Of a DNA stretch of 12,318 nucleotides, positions 5,524-12,318 are shown piece after piece (the first letter of the stretch is position 1; each line of letters begins with the position of its first letter). The DNA lies in contig JAEYVZ010000018.1 of assembly GCA_023431405.1 (NCBI GenBank), positions 1-12,318 on the forward strand, in the 5' to 3' direction. Under the pieces are notes generated by a model that saw only the letters and a list, made by a program, of their open reading frames with translations, ran no database searches and was not told where the DNA came from. The position numbers and the translations under genes were made by a program. Origin of the DNA: Actinomycetes bacterium. Its GTDB lineage: Bacteria; Actinomycetota; Actinomycetes; Actinomycetales; Microbacteriaceae.

Positions 5524-5850
5524 TCAGCGGAGGTAGCCGGGGCGCACCGCGGCCACGACGGCGTCGACGGCCTTCGCGAAGACGACCGACTGACCCACTT
5601 CCATCGCCTGGTCGTAGCGCCGCCCGACGAGCGCCACGAACACGCGCCCCGCCACGTCGATGAACCCGATGAGCGTGCTGTCGAACAGCACCGCGTAGCA
5701 GTCGGCCCCGGCGCGCTCCCAGCGCACGCGCGGCTCGGGGTCGCCCGAGGTGGTCGTCGTGTGCGGGTGAGGCTGCGCGGCGCGAGGCGGTGCGGACATC
5801 GGATGCCGGTCTCGCATCCGCGGCATGCGTGCATCGAGCGTGTCGGACAT
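5524..5850 (-). CDS. 108-aa hypothetical protein
   Basis: The ATG at 5850 follows a purine-rich GAGAAG, and the next Met codons lie inside the polar leader; an upstream start at 5988 would run into the rmlA promoter region. Residues 1–40 are polar and low-complexity with His, Pro, Arg and Thr runs. Residues 41–105 form a likely folded part: VRWERAGADCYAVLFDSTLIGFIDVAGRVFVALVG reads as repeated beta strands, then a helix QAMEVGQSVVFAKAVDAVVAAV. No family was recognised, and no signal peptide or membrane segment is convincing. It may share a minus-strand transcript with the two genes downstream after a 142-nt gap, or be independent. Its start faces away from rmlA across 200 nt. Confidence 0.6.
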   Translation of the reverse strand: MSDTLDARMPRMRDRHPMSAPPRAAQPHPHTTTTSGDPEPRVRWERAGADCYAVLFDSTLIGFIDVAGRVFVALVGRRYDQAMEVGQSVVFAKAVDAVVAAVRPGYLR

Positions 5851-6038
5851 CGTCTTCTCATCTCTCGTGGAGCCTGGGCGTCGAGAGTAGGCCGCCGACG
5901 GCACGTCGAAGAGGGCCTTGACCGCGCCTTCGACGAGGGCTACCTCTTCGCCCCGGCGCATCGTGGGTGCGCGCAGGCGGCACGGCACGCACGCACGCGG
6001 CGCCGCGGACTCCCCCGTGGCCGGGGCGGGGCGTGTGC

Positions 6039-6053
6039 GACGATGGGCGGGTG
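6039..6053 (+). promoter_or_regulatory. -10 element implying a leaderless rmlA mRNA
   Basis: GACGAT at 6039–6044 resembles a -10 box and puts the expected transcription start at about 6051, the first base of the GTG start of rmlA. No Shine-Dalgarno sequence precedes that GTG. Leaderless mRNAs are common in actinobacteria, so transcription may start at the codon itself. The -35 region is weak. Confidence 0.3.
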
Positions 6054-6920
6054 AAAGGCATCATTCTCGCTGGGGGCTCGGGGACGCGGCTGCATCCGAT
6101 CACGCTGGGGGTCTCCAAACAGCTCATTCCCGTCTACGACAAGCCGATGCTGTACTACCCTCTGTCGACGCTGATCCTCGCCGGCATCCGGGAGATCCTC
6201 GTCATCACGACCCCGCACGACGCACCGTTCTTCGAACGGCTGCTGGGTGACGGGTCGCGGTTCGGGGTGTCGCTGACGTTCGCGCAGCAGCCGTCGCCCG
6301 ATGGCCTCGCCCAGGCGTTCACGATCGGTGCCGACTTCATCGGTGACGACCCCGTCGCCCTCGTGCTCGGCGACAACCTGCTCTACGGGCCCGGTCTCGG
6401 CGCCCAGCTGTCACGCTTCCACGACATCGACGGCGGCGCGATCTTCGCGTACTGGGTCGCCGAACCGCAGGCATACGGCGTCGTCGAGTTCGATGACGAC
6501 GGCCGCGCGATCTCCATCGAGGAGAAGCCCGCCGCACCCCGCAGCAACTACGCGGTGCCCGGTCTCTACTTCTACGACAACGAGGTGATCGAGATCGCAC
6601 GCTCCCTGCAGCCCTCGGCGCGCGGCGAGTACGAGATCACCGACATCAACCGCTCGTACCTCGAGCGCGGGAGGCTCCAGGTCGAGGTGCTGCCCCGCGG
6701 CACCGCATGGCTCGACACGGGAACCTTCGACCAGATGACCGACGCCGCCGAGTACGTGCGCACGATCCAGCGCCGCACGGGCATGTCGATCGGCGTTCCC
6801 GAAGAGGTCGCGTGGCGTCAAGGCTTCCTGTCGGACGACGAGCTTCGCCAACGGGCGGAGAAGCTCGTCAAGTCCGGTTACGGAAGCTACCTGCTCAAGA
6901 CTCTGGAACGAGGCAAGTGA
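6051..6920 (+). CDS. rmlA: Glucose-1-phosphate thymidylyltransferase
   Basis: RmlA joins dTTP and alpha-D-glucose-1-phosphate to give dTDP-glucose, the first step of dTDP-L-rhamnose synthesis in the cytoplasm. The GTG at 6051 gives 289 residues, the usual length; the frame is open upstream to 5967, but that part is outside the family fold. The nucleotide-binding signature LAGGSGTRLHPIT is at 6–18, followed by SKQLIPVYDKPM-x-YYPLS at 22–39. LGDNLLYG, IEEKP, PGLYFYD, GEYEITDIN and AWLDTGT follow in the usual order. The stop overlaps the start of rmlB by 1 nt (TGATG). It is the first gene of the sugar-nucleotide operon and may be leaderless. Confidence 0.95.
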   Translation: MKGIILAGGSGTRLHPITLGVSKQLIPVYDKPMLYYPLSTLILAGIREILVITTPHDAPFFERLLGDGSRFGVSLTFAQQPSPDGLAQAFTIGADFIGDDPVALVLGDNLLYGPGLGAQLSRFHDIDGGAIFAYWVAEPQAYGVVEFDDDGRAISIEEKPAAPRSNYAVPGLYFYDNEVIEIARSLQPSARGEYEITDINRSYLERGRLQVEVLPRGTAWLDTGTFDQMTDAAEYVRTIQRRTGMSIGVPEEVAWRQGFLSDDELRQRAEKLVKSGYGSYLLKTLERGK

Positions 6921-7918
6921 TGACCGACCTGCTCGTCACCGGCGGCGCCGGCTTCATCGGATCGAACTTCGTGCGCCATGTCATCGCGCACACCGACCAC
7001 CACGTGACCGTGCTCGACGCGCTCACCTACGCGGGCAACATCGCCTCCCTCGAGGGCCTTCCCGAGTCGCGGCTGCGGTTCGTGAAGGGCGACATCACCG
7101 ATGCCGCCGTGGTCGACGACCTCATGGGCCGAGCGGATGCCGTGGTGCACTTCGCCGCCGAGTCGCACAATGACAACTCGCTCCACGATCCGCGTCCGTT
7201 CCTCGACACGAACATCGTGGGCACGTACACCCTTCTGGAGGCGGCGCGGCGACACGATACCCGTTTCCACCACATCTCCACCGACGAGGTGTACGGAGAC
7301 CTGGAGCTCGACGATCCGGCCCGCTTCACCGAGACGACGCCGTACAACCCCTCGTCGCCGTACTCGTCGACGAAGGCCGGTTCCGACCTGCTCGTACGGG
7401 CCTGGGTGCGCTCCTTCGGCGTGCGCGCGACGATCTCCAACTGCTCCAACAACTACGGCCCGTACCAGCACGTGGAGAAGTTCATCCCCCGCCAGATCAC
7501 CAATGTGATCCGCGGCATCCGCCCTCGCCTGTACGGCACGGGCGAGAACGTGCGCGACTGGATCCACGCCGACGACCACTCTTCGGCGGTGCTGACGATC
7601 CTCGACAAGGGCGTGCTCGGCGAGACGTACCTCATCGGCGCCGACGGCGAAAAGAACAACAAGGAGGTCGTGGAGCTCATCCTCACGCTCATGGGCGACG
7701 ATGCCGGTGACTACGACCTCGTCGCCGACCGCCCCGGCCACGACCTGCGGTACGCGATCGATTCGACGAGGCTGCGCACCGAGCTCGGCTGGGAGCCCCG
7801 CTACACGCGCTTCGAAGACGGGCTCGCCGACACCATCGACTGGTATCGCCGGAACGAGCAGTGGTGGGCGCCGAGCAAAGACGCCGTCGAGGCGTTCTAC
7901 GCCAGCAAAGGTCAGTGA
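6920..7918 (+). CDS. rmlB: dTDP-glucose 4,6-dehydratase
   Basis: RmlB converts dTDP-glucose to dTDP-4-keto-6-deoxy-glucose with bound NAD. The start at 6920 overlaps the stop of rmlA and has GAGG about 7 nt upstream. The 332-residue product is an extended short-chain dehydrogenase: the NAD motif TGGAGFIGSN is at 7–16, TDE at 121–123 (general acid and base), and Y148-x-x-x-K152 is the catalytic pair. NNYGPYQHVEKFIP at 177–190 and the RDWIHADDH element at 212–220 also match the family. One variation is AAESHNDNS (79–87) where many homologues have AAESHVDRS. The stop overlaps the start of the next gene by 1 nt (TGATG). Confidence 0.95.
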   Translation: MTDLLVTGGAGFIGSNFVRHVIAHTDHHVTVLDALTYAGNIASLEGLPESRLRFVKGDITDAAVVDDLMGRADAVVHFAAESHNDNSLHDPRPFLDTNIVGTYTLLEAARRHDTRFHHISTDEVYGDLELDDPARFTETTPYNPSSPYSSTKAGSDLLVRAWVRSFGVRATISNCSNNYGPYQHVEKFIPRQITNVIRGIRPRLYGTGENVRDWIHADDHSSAVLTILDKGVLGETYLIGADGEKNNKEVVELILTLMGDDAGDYDLVADRPGHDLRYAIDSTRLRTELGWEPRYTRFEDGLADTIDWYRRNEQWWAPSKDAVEAFYASKGQ

Positions 7919-9333
7919 TGACGGCTTACGGCAAGGGGCTCGCGGCGCATCAGACCCCTATCGAAGGCCTCACCCTGTGGGACCTGCCGGTGCACGGCGA
8001 CTCGCGCGGATGGTTCAAGGAGAACTGGCAGCGCGAGAAGATGACCGCCGCCGGCCTTCCCGATTTCGGCCCGGTGCAGAACAACGTGTCGTTCAACGAC
8101 GCGGTGGGCACCACGCGCGGCATCCACGCCGAACCGTGGGACAAGTGGGTGTCGGTGGCGACCGGTCGTATCTTCGGCGCCTGGGTCGACCTGCGCGAAG
8201 GGCCGGGGTTCGGCACCGTCTTCACTGCCGAGATCGACCCGTCGACGGCCGTCTTCGTGCCCCGCGGGGTCGGCAACTCGTACCAGACCCTCGAACCCGA
8301 CACGGCCTACACGTACCTCGTGAACGACCACTGGTCACCGGATGCCGCGTACTCGTTCGTGAACCTCGGCGATCCCGCCCTCGGCATCCTGTGGCCGATC
8401 CCCCTCGACCGCGCGGAGATCTCCGCGAAAGACCTCGCGCACCCGCTGCTTTCGAATGCCGTTCCTCTCGCTCCGAAGAAGGTGCTCGTGCTCGGCGCCG
8501 ACGGCCAGGTCGGCCGGGCGCTGCGGGCGGCGACGGCGGGCGACGCACACGTGGAGTTCGCGACCCGCGATGACCTCGACCTGACTTCTCCGACGCTGGA
8601 GACCGCGCGTCACTGGCGTGACTACGCCGCCATCGTCAACGCCGCCGCCTACACGGCCGTCGACCACGCCGAGACGCCCGAGGGGCGCGTGCAGGCATGG
8701 GATGCCAACGCCACCGGCGTCGCCGCCCTCGCCCGCATCGCCATCGCCCACGGCCTCACACTCGTGCACGTGTCGAGCGACTACGTGTTCGACGGCACGG
8801 CGGACACCCCGTACACAGAGGACGCCCGCGTCTGCCCGCTCGGGGTGTATGGGCAGACCAAGGCCGCCGGAGACGCGATCGCCGCGACGGTGCCGCGCCA
8901 CTACATCGTGCGCACCTCGTGGGTGGTCGGCGAGGGGAGGAACTTCGTCAGGACGATGGCCTCGCTCGCCGACCGGGGCGTCGAGCCGGGGGTCGTTGAC
9001 GACCAGCACGGACGGCTCACCTTCACCGACGAGATCGCACGCGGCATCCTGCACCTGCTCTCCACCGACGCGCCGTTCGGGATCTACAACCTCACCGGCG
9101 CCGGGGATCCGACGTCGTGGGCGCAGATCGCGCGCGACGTGTTCCGGCTTCGCGGTGCCGACCCCGCGAAGGTCACCGGGGTCAGCACCGACGAGTACTT
9201 CGCCACGGCATCCGGCCCCGTCGCACCGCGCCCCCGCTGGAGCGTGCTCGACCTCACCCGGATCGAAGCGACCGGCTTCCAGCCCCGCGACGCCGCGGAG
9301 AGCCTGCGCGAGTACGTGGCGTCGCTCGGCTAG
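7918..9333 (+). CDS. rmlCD: Bifunctional dTDP-4-keto-rhamnose 3,5-epimerase / 4-reductase (RmlC–RmlD fusion)
   Basis: One 471-residue chain carries the last two steps of dTDP-L-rhamnose synthesis. Residues 1–182 are an RmlC-type cupin epimerase: SRGWFKENW at 29–37, RGIH at 67–70 with the expected catalytic His70, VDLREGPGFG at 90–99, and a YLVNDHWSP segment near 133–141. Residues about 187–471 are an RmlD-type NADPH-dependent reductase: GADGQVG at 193–199, NAAAYTAVDHAE at 241–252, SSDYVFDGT at 286–294, and Y311-x-x-x-K315. The linker near 180–187 is short. The ATG overlaps the rmlB stop, with AAAGG upstream. Fused RmlCD proteins are known in some actinobacteria, so this is a true fusion and not a sequencing error: the frame is continuous and has no internal start signals at the junction. 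Confidence 0.92.
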   Translation: MTAYGKGLAAHQTPIEGLTLWDLPVHGDSRGWFKENWQREKMTAAGLPDFGPVQNNVSFNDAVGTTRGIHAEPWDKWVSVATGRIFGAWVDLREGPGFGTVFTAEIDPSTAVFVPRGVGNSYQTLEPDTAYTYLVNDHWSPDAAYSFVNLGDPALGILWPIPLDRAEISAKDLAHPLLSNAVPLAPKKVLVLGADGQVGRALRAATAGDAHVEFATRDDLDLTSPTLETARHWRDYAAIVNAAAYTAVDHAETPEGRVQAWDANATGVAALARIAIAHGLTLVHVSSDYVFDGTADTPYTEDARVCPLGVYGQTKAAGDAIAATVPRHYIVRTSWVVGEGRNFVRTMASLADRGVEPGVVDDQHGRLTFTDEIARGILHLLSTDAPFGIYNLTGAGDPTSWAQIARDVFRLRGADPAKVTGVSTDEYFATASGPVAPRPRWSVLDLTRIEATGFQPRDAAESLREYVASLG

Positions 9334-9559
9334 GCGCGGAGAGAACCGGGATCGATTTCGCGCCGGCGCCGCAAAATGGTCGCGGGATCGGGTGAACGCC
9401 GCTACACTCGCAAATGAACGCCGCGCGAAACGAGTGGGGTCGTCGCGTGATCGGGGGATCATGGCGTTCACTGGGGAGGGTCATCGGCTCATGAGCCTGT
9501 GACTGTCGCATGTTGCTGGGGGGCACAATGCTGACGAAATTCGTTCGGGGGAACGCGCG
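9334..9559 (+). promoter_or_regulatory. Leader of the sugar phosphotransferase gene with short ORFs and an RBS hairpin
   Basis: The gap after rmlCD is the longest in the sugar operon. TACACT at 9403–9408 is a good -10, and a second -10-like CACAAT lies at 9524–9529; -35 elements are weak for both. Short ORFs are present: 9414–9494 (26 aa, starting 6 nt after TACACT, so possibly leaderless), 9461–9502 (13 aa) and 9528–9563 (MLTKFVRGNAR, GGGGGG upstream, stop overlapping the next ATG as ATGA). CGTTC-GGGG-GAACG at 9542–9555 forms a small hairpin over the ribosome-binding site. No clear terminator follows rmlCD. Confidence 0.4.
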
Positions 9560-11092
9560 ATGAGCGCGATCGATGAGGTCGCGTCTTCGCTGGCCTTCCC
9601 GAATCTGGCATCGCTGACCGCGCCGCGCCGCGTCGCGCCGGTCGCACCGCGCGCATCCGCCGCCGTCGTGAGTCGGCAGCAGTGGGAGCGTCGCTTCCGC
9701 GCACGCCTGCACGTGACCGACACGGTCATCGTGCTGCTGGCGAGCGCACTGGCATCCGCGATCTCGCTGTTCGGCGCTTCCGCGCCGGCGATGATGGCAG
9801 ACCCGTGGCTGCTGCTGCGGGCGCCGCTCATCGCTGCTGTGCTGTGGCTGGTGGCGCTGGCGGTGCTGAACACGCGCGAGCCCGCCATCCTGGGCGGAGG
9901 GGCCAAGGAGTACACCCGCGTCGCGCACGCGACCGGGTTCGCTCTGGGCACGCTCGCGATGCTGTATGTGCTGTTCGAGTGGGAGGGGGTGCGCTCGCAG
10001 CTGTTCTGGGGACTCCCTGCGGGCGGCTTCGCCCTCATCGTCTCGCGGTGGCTGTCGCGCCGGTGGCTCGTGCGCCAGCGCGCGGCGGGCCGCTACTGCT
10101 CGCGCACGATCGTGGTCGGTTCGCGCGACGACGTCGAATACGCCATCCGCACTCTGGGCGGAGACGGCAAGCTCGGGTACACGGTCGTGGGGACGGCCGT
10201 GCTCGACGACGACATCGACTCGCTGCGGGTCGACGACCACACCTACGCTGTGGTCCGCGGTGCCGATGCGGTGCCGCGGGCCGCTGCGGGGCTGCGCGCC
10301 GACACGATCATCGTGGCCGGCCAGCCCACGGGCGACCCGAGCTACATCAAGCGCCTCGCATGGGAGCTCGAAGGAACGGCTGCCGAGCTCGTGCTCTCGA
10401 GCCGCATCGCCGACGTCGCAGGTCCGCGCATGTCGCTGCGGCCGGTCGAGGGGATGCCGCTCATCCACGTGCGCATCCCGACGTTCGACGGCGGCGCGCA
10501 CCTCATCAAGCGGGCGCTCGACATCGCCGTGTCGGGTCTCGCTTTGCTGTGCTTCGCGCCGTTCGCGTTCGTCATCGCCCTGGCGATCAAGATCGACGAC
10601 CCGGGCCCCGCCTTCTTCCACCAGGAGCGGGTGGGCCGCGACGGCCGCACCTTCAAGATGGTCAAGTTCCGCTCGATGCGCGTCAACGCCGAGGCGGAGC
10701 TCGCGAAGCTCCTCGAGGCGAACGAGGGCGCCGGGCCCCTGTTCAAGATGAAGGAAGACCCGCGCGTGACGCGCATCGGCTCCTTCCTCCGCCGCTACTC
10801 GCTCGACGAGGTGCCGCAGTTCTGGAACGTGCTGCGCGGCGACATGAGCGTGGTGGGCCCGCGCCCGCCGCTGCCCTCCGAGGTCACCGCGTACGACGGC
10901 ACCGTGTTCCGCCGCCTGTACATCAAGCCGGGCATCACCGGCCCCTGGCAGGTGGGCGGGCGCAGCGACCTCTCCTGGGAGGAGAGCGTGCGACTCGATC
11001 TTCGCTACGTGGAGAACTGGTCGGTGCTCAGCGACATCGTGCTCATGTGGCGTACCGCTAAAGTCATGATCAAGCCCGAGGGGGCGTATTGA
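9560..11092 (+). CDS. Polyprenyl-phosphate sugar phosphotransferase (initiating enzyme)
   Basis: This enzyme family moves a sugar 1-phosphate from a nucleotide sugar to undecaprenyl phosphate at the inner face of the membrane, starting a lipid-linked glycan. The 510-residue product starts at the ATG at 9560 (GGGGGAA upstream). Four predicted helices lie at about 55–72, 82–103, 122–140 and 152–170. A cytoplasmic nucleotide-fold region (RTIVVGSRDDVEYAI) follows near 182–290. The C-terminal bacterial sugar transferase domain, from about 315, begins with a hydrophobic anchor at 321–345 and holds KFRSM near 369–373, SLDEVPQFWNV near 414–424 (the Asp-Glu pair is the expected catalytic one), GPRPP near 433–437 and a PGITGPWQV motif. 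The sugar (Glc, Gal or an N-acetyl sugar) cannot be told. Its stop overlaps the next gene by 4 nt. Confidence 0.92.
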   Translation: MSAIDEVASSLAFPNLASLTAPRRVAPVAPRASAAVVSRQQWERRFRARLHVTDTVIVLLASALASAISLFGASAPAMMADPWLLLRAPLIAAVLWLVALAVLNTREPAILGGGAKEYTRVAHATGFALGTLAMLYVLFEWEGVRSQLFWGLPAGGFALIVSRWLSRRWLVRQRAAGRYCSRTIVVGSRDDVEYAIRTLGGDGKLGYTVVGTAVLDDDIDSLRVDDHTYAVVRGADAVPRAAAGLRADTIIVAGQPTGDPSYIKRLAWELEGTAAELVLSSRIADVAGPRMSLRPVEGMPLIHVRIPTFDGGAHLIKRALDIAVSGLALLCFAPFAFVIALAIKIDDPGPAFFHQERVGRDGRTFKMVKFRSMRVNAEAELAKLLEANEGAGPLFKMKEDPRVTRIGSFLRRYSLDEVPQFWNVLRGDMSVVGPRPPLPSEVTAYDGTVFRRLYIKPGITGPWQVGGRSDLSWEESVRLDLRYVENWSVLSDIVLMWRTAKVMIKPEGAY

Positions 11093-12318
11093 CCTCGCAG
11101 GGCGACACCCTCGACCGCGCCGGTCGGCCCTCTGATCTCACAGAGTCGGCCGACGACCGACAGGAAGACACGACCTCGCCGACCTCCACGCTCTCGATCG
11201 CGATGATCGGCACCCGCGGGGTGCCGGCGGCCTACGGCGGGTTCGAGACGGCCGTCGAAGAGGTGGGGTACCGGCTCGCGGAGCGCGGACACGAGGTCAC
11301 GGTGTTCACGCGCGGGTCGCAGCGCCGAGACCCGGAGTATCGCGGGATGAAGGTCGTGCACCTGCCGGCCCTCCCCGTGAAGCAGCTCGAGACGCTCAGC
11401 CACACGGGCCTGTCCACCATGCGGGCCGTGTTCGGTGCCCGCCCGGATGCCGCATTCGTGTTCAACGCAGCGAACTCCCCCTTCCTCCCGATGCTGCGCG
11501 CCCGCGGCATCCCCACCGCCCTCCACATGGACGGGCTGGAGTGGAAGCGATCGAAGTGGGGCAGCCGCGGCAAGGCCTACTACCGCTGGGCGGAGCAGTT
11601 CGGGGTGAGCTGGGCCGACGCGCTGATCGCCGACGCACCGGGCATCGCCGACTACTACCGTGACGAGTTCGACGTCGACACCGAGCTCATCCGCTACGGC
11701 GCGCCGATCCTCATGGAGGCGTCCGAGGCGGGGGTGCGCGGCCTCGAACTCGAACCCGGCGGCTACCACCTCGTCGTCGCGCGGTTCGAGCCCGAGAACC
11801 ATGTGCTCGAGATCGTCGAGGGCTACCGGGCGAGCGCGGCACGGATGCCGCTCGTGGTCGTCGGATCGGCGCCGTACAGCGCCGACTACACCCAGCGCAT
11901 CCACGCCGTCGCCGGAGGCGACGAACGCATCCGGCTCCTCGGCGGCGTCTACGACCAAGACCTCCTCGACGCGCTCTACTTCCACGCGCACACCTACCTG
12001 CACGGCCACTCCGTGGGCGGGACCAACCCGTCGCTGCTGCGCGCCATGGGCGCCGGCACCGCGACGATCGCCTACGACGTGGGCTTCAACCGCGAGACGC
12101 TCGACGAGCAGGGGTGGTTCTTCGCGGATGCCGATGGCGTGCGCGCCCACTTCGACGCCCTGGCATCCGACGCGACGCAGACCCACGCCTTCGGCGAGCG
12201 CTCACGGCGGCGCGCGGCGAGCGAGTTCCGCTGGGATCGGGTCGCCGACGAGTACGAAGACCTCGCGCGACGCATCGCCGGCGGCGAGACCGTGCACACC
12301 GGCGCGAAGCGCAAGCGC
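11089..12318 (+). CDS. DUF1972-type glycosyltransferase, probable rhamnosyltransferase (3' partial)
   Basis: The TTG at 11089 overlaps the preceding stop (TTGA) and has GAGGGGG 5–7 nt upstream; the next ATG, at 11203, falls inside the conserved N-terminus, so TTG is preferred. The frame runs to the window end, giving 410 residues without a stop. Residues 1–35 are polar; IGTRGVPAAYGGFET at 40–54 is the DUF1972 / GT4-like signature, and HGHSVGGTNPSLLRAMGAG lies in the C-terminal GT-B half at about 305–323. Streptococcal enzymes of this type (Cps2T/WchF) add L-rhamnose to a lipid-linked sugar. With dTDP-L-rhamnose genes adjacent, rhamnose transfer is likely but inferred. R318 stands where many GT4 enzymes have the second Glu of the EX7E motif. 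Confidence 0.85.
   Translation, partial: MTSQGDTLDRAGRPSDLTESADDRQEDTTSPTSTLSIAMIGTRGVPAAYGGFETAVEEVGYRLAERGHEVTVFTRGSQRRDPEYRGMKVVHLPALPVKQLETLSHTGLSTMRAVFGARPDAAFVFNAANSPFLPMLRARGIPTALHMDGLEWKRSKWGSRGKAYYRWAEQFGVSWADALIADAPGIADYYRDEFDVDTELIRYGAPILMEASEAGVRGLELEPGGYHLVVARFEPENHVLEIVEGYRASAARMPLVVVGSAPYSADYTQRIHAVAGGDERIRLLGGVYDQDLLDALYFHAHTYLHGHSVGGTNPSLLRAMGAGTATIAYDVGFNRETLDEQGWFFADADGVRAHFDALASDATQTHAFGERSRRRAASEFRWDRVADEYEDLARRIAGGETVHTGAKRKR

Noticed and set aside
5981..6000. Short GCAC-type simple repeats upstream of rmlA as regulatory repeats
   Set aside because: The run is short and imperfect and is expected in such GC-rich sequence.
6707..6919. Upstream extension of rmlB in the same frame
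   Set aside because: The extension overlaps rmlA, is Arg-rich and lies outside the dehydratase fold; the ATG at 6920 with TGATG overlap and GAGG is the natural start.
9181..9450. Terminator after rmlCD
   Set aside because: Only the short self-complementary GCGCCGGCGC near 9361 is visible, with no usable loop or T-run; read-through to the next gene remains possible.
9254..10621. 455-codon open frame on the minus strand opposite rmlCD and the phosphotransferase
   Set aside because: Low-complexity product rich in Arg, Gln and His; the opposite strand encodes conserved enzymes.
11005..12186. 393-codon open frame on the minus strand at the right end
   Set aside because: It is antisense to a DUF1972 glycosyltransferase with clear motifs; the product shows no domain.

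Overview
The window is very GC-rich, with strong G/C at third codon positions, frequent GTG/TTG starts and 1–4 nt stop/start overlaps. This points to a high-GC actinobacterium. A DUF7882-type protein, a DUF6766-type protein and a fused RmlC–RmlD enzyme suggest Microbacteriaceae, probably Microbacterium or a close relative. That assignment rests on recalled family distribution, not on a search. I see no rRNA, tRNA, CRISPR array, insertion sequence or phage gene, and no gene-free stretch over 300 bases.

Left part (1–5850): a patchwork of small genes of mostly unknown function on both strands. In order they are: the 3' end of an unidentified gene, a 38-aa one-helix membrane peptide and a DUF6766 membrane protein (all +); a 54-aa acidic repeat peptide and a DUF72 protein (both -); a DUF4383 membrane protein and a 79-aa acidic protein with a recognisable promoter (both +); a DUF7882 protein (-); then an FAD oxidoreductase with a C-terminal Rieske domain, a 100-aa protein that overlaps its start by 4 nt, and a 108-aa hypothetical (all -). 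Several of these families are common in accessory or stress-linked parts of actinobacterial genomes, but nothing here proves a shared pathway.

Right part (6051–12318): a same-strand cell-surface polysaccharide locus. rmlA, rmlB and a fused rmlCD overlap stop-to-start and supply all four steps from glucose-1-phosphate to dTDP-L-rhamnose. After a 226-nt leader with short ORFs and a hairpin at the ribosome-binding site come a polyprenyl-phosphate sugar phosphotransferase, which would start a lipid-linked glycan, and a DUF1972-type glycosyltransferase overlapping it by 4 nt. The last gene is cut by the window end. The likely logic is that the operon makes dTDP-L-rhamnose, loads the first sugar phosphate onto undecaprenyl phosphate, and extends it, plausibly with rhamnose.

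I found no clearly new defence or mobile system. The best candidates for undescribed biology are the small protein coupled to the Rieske oxidoreductase, the internally duplicated DUF6766 protein with its micro-peptide partner, and the leader of the phosphotransferase gene.
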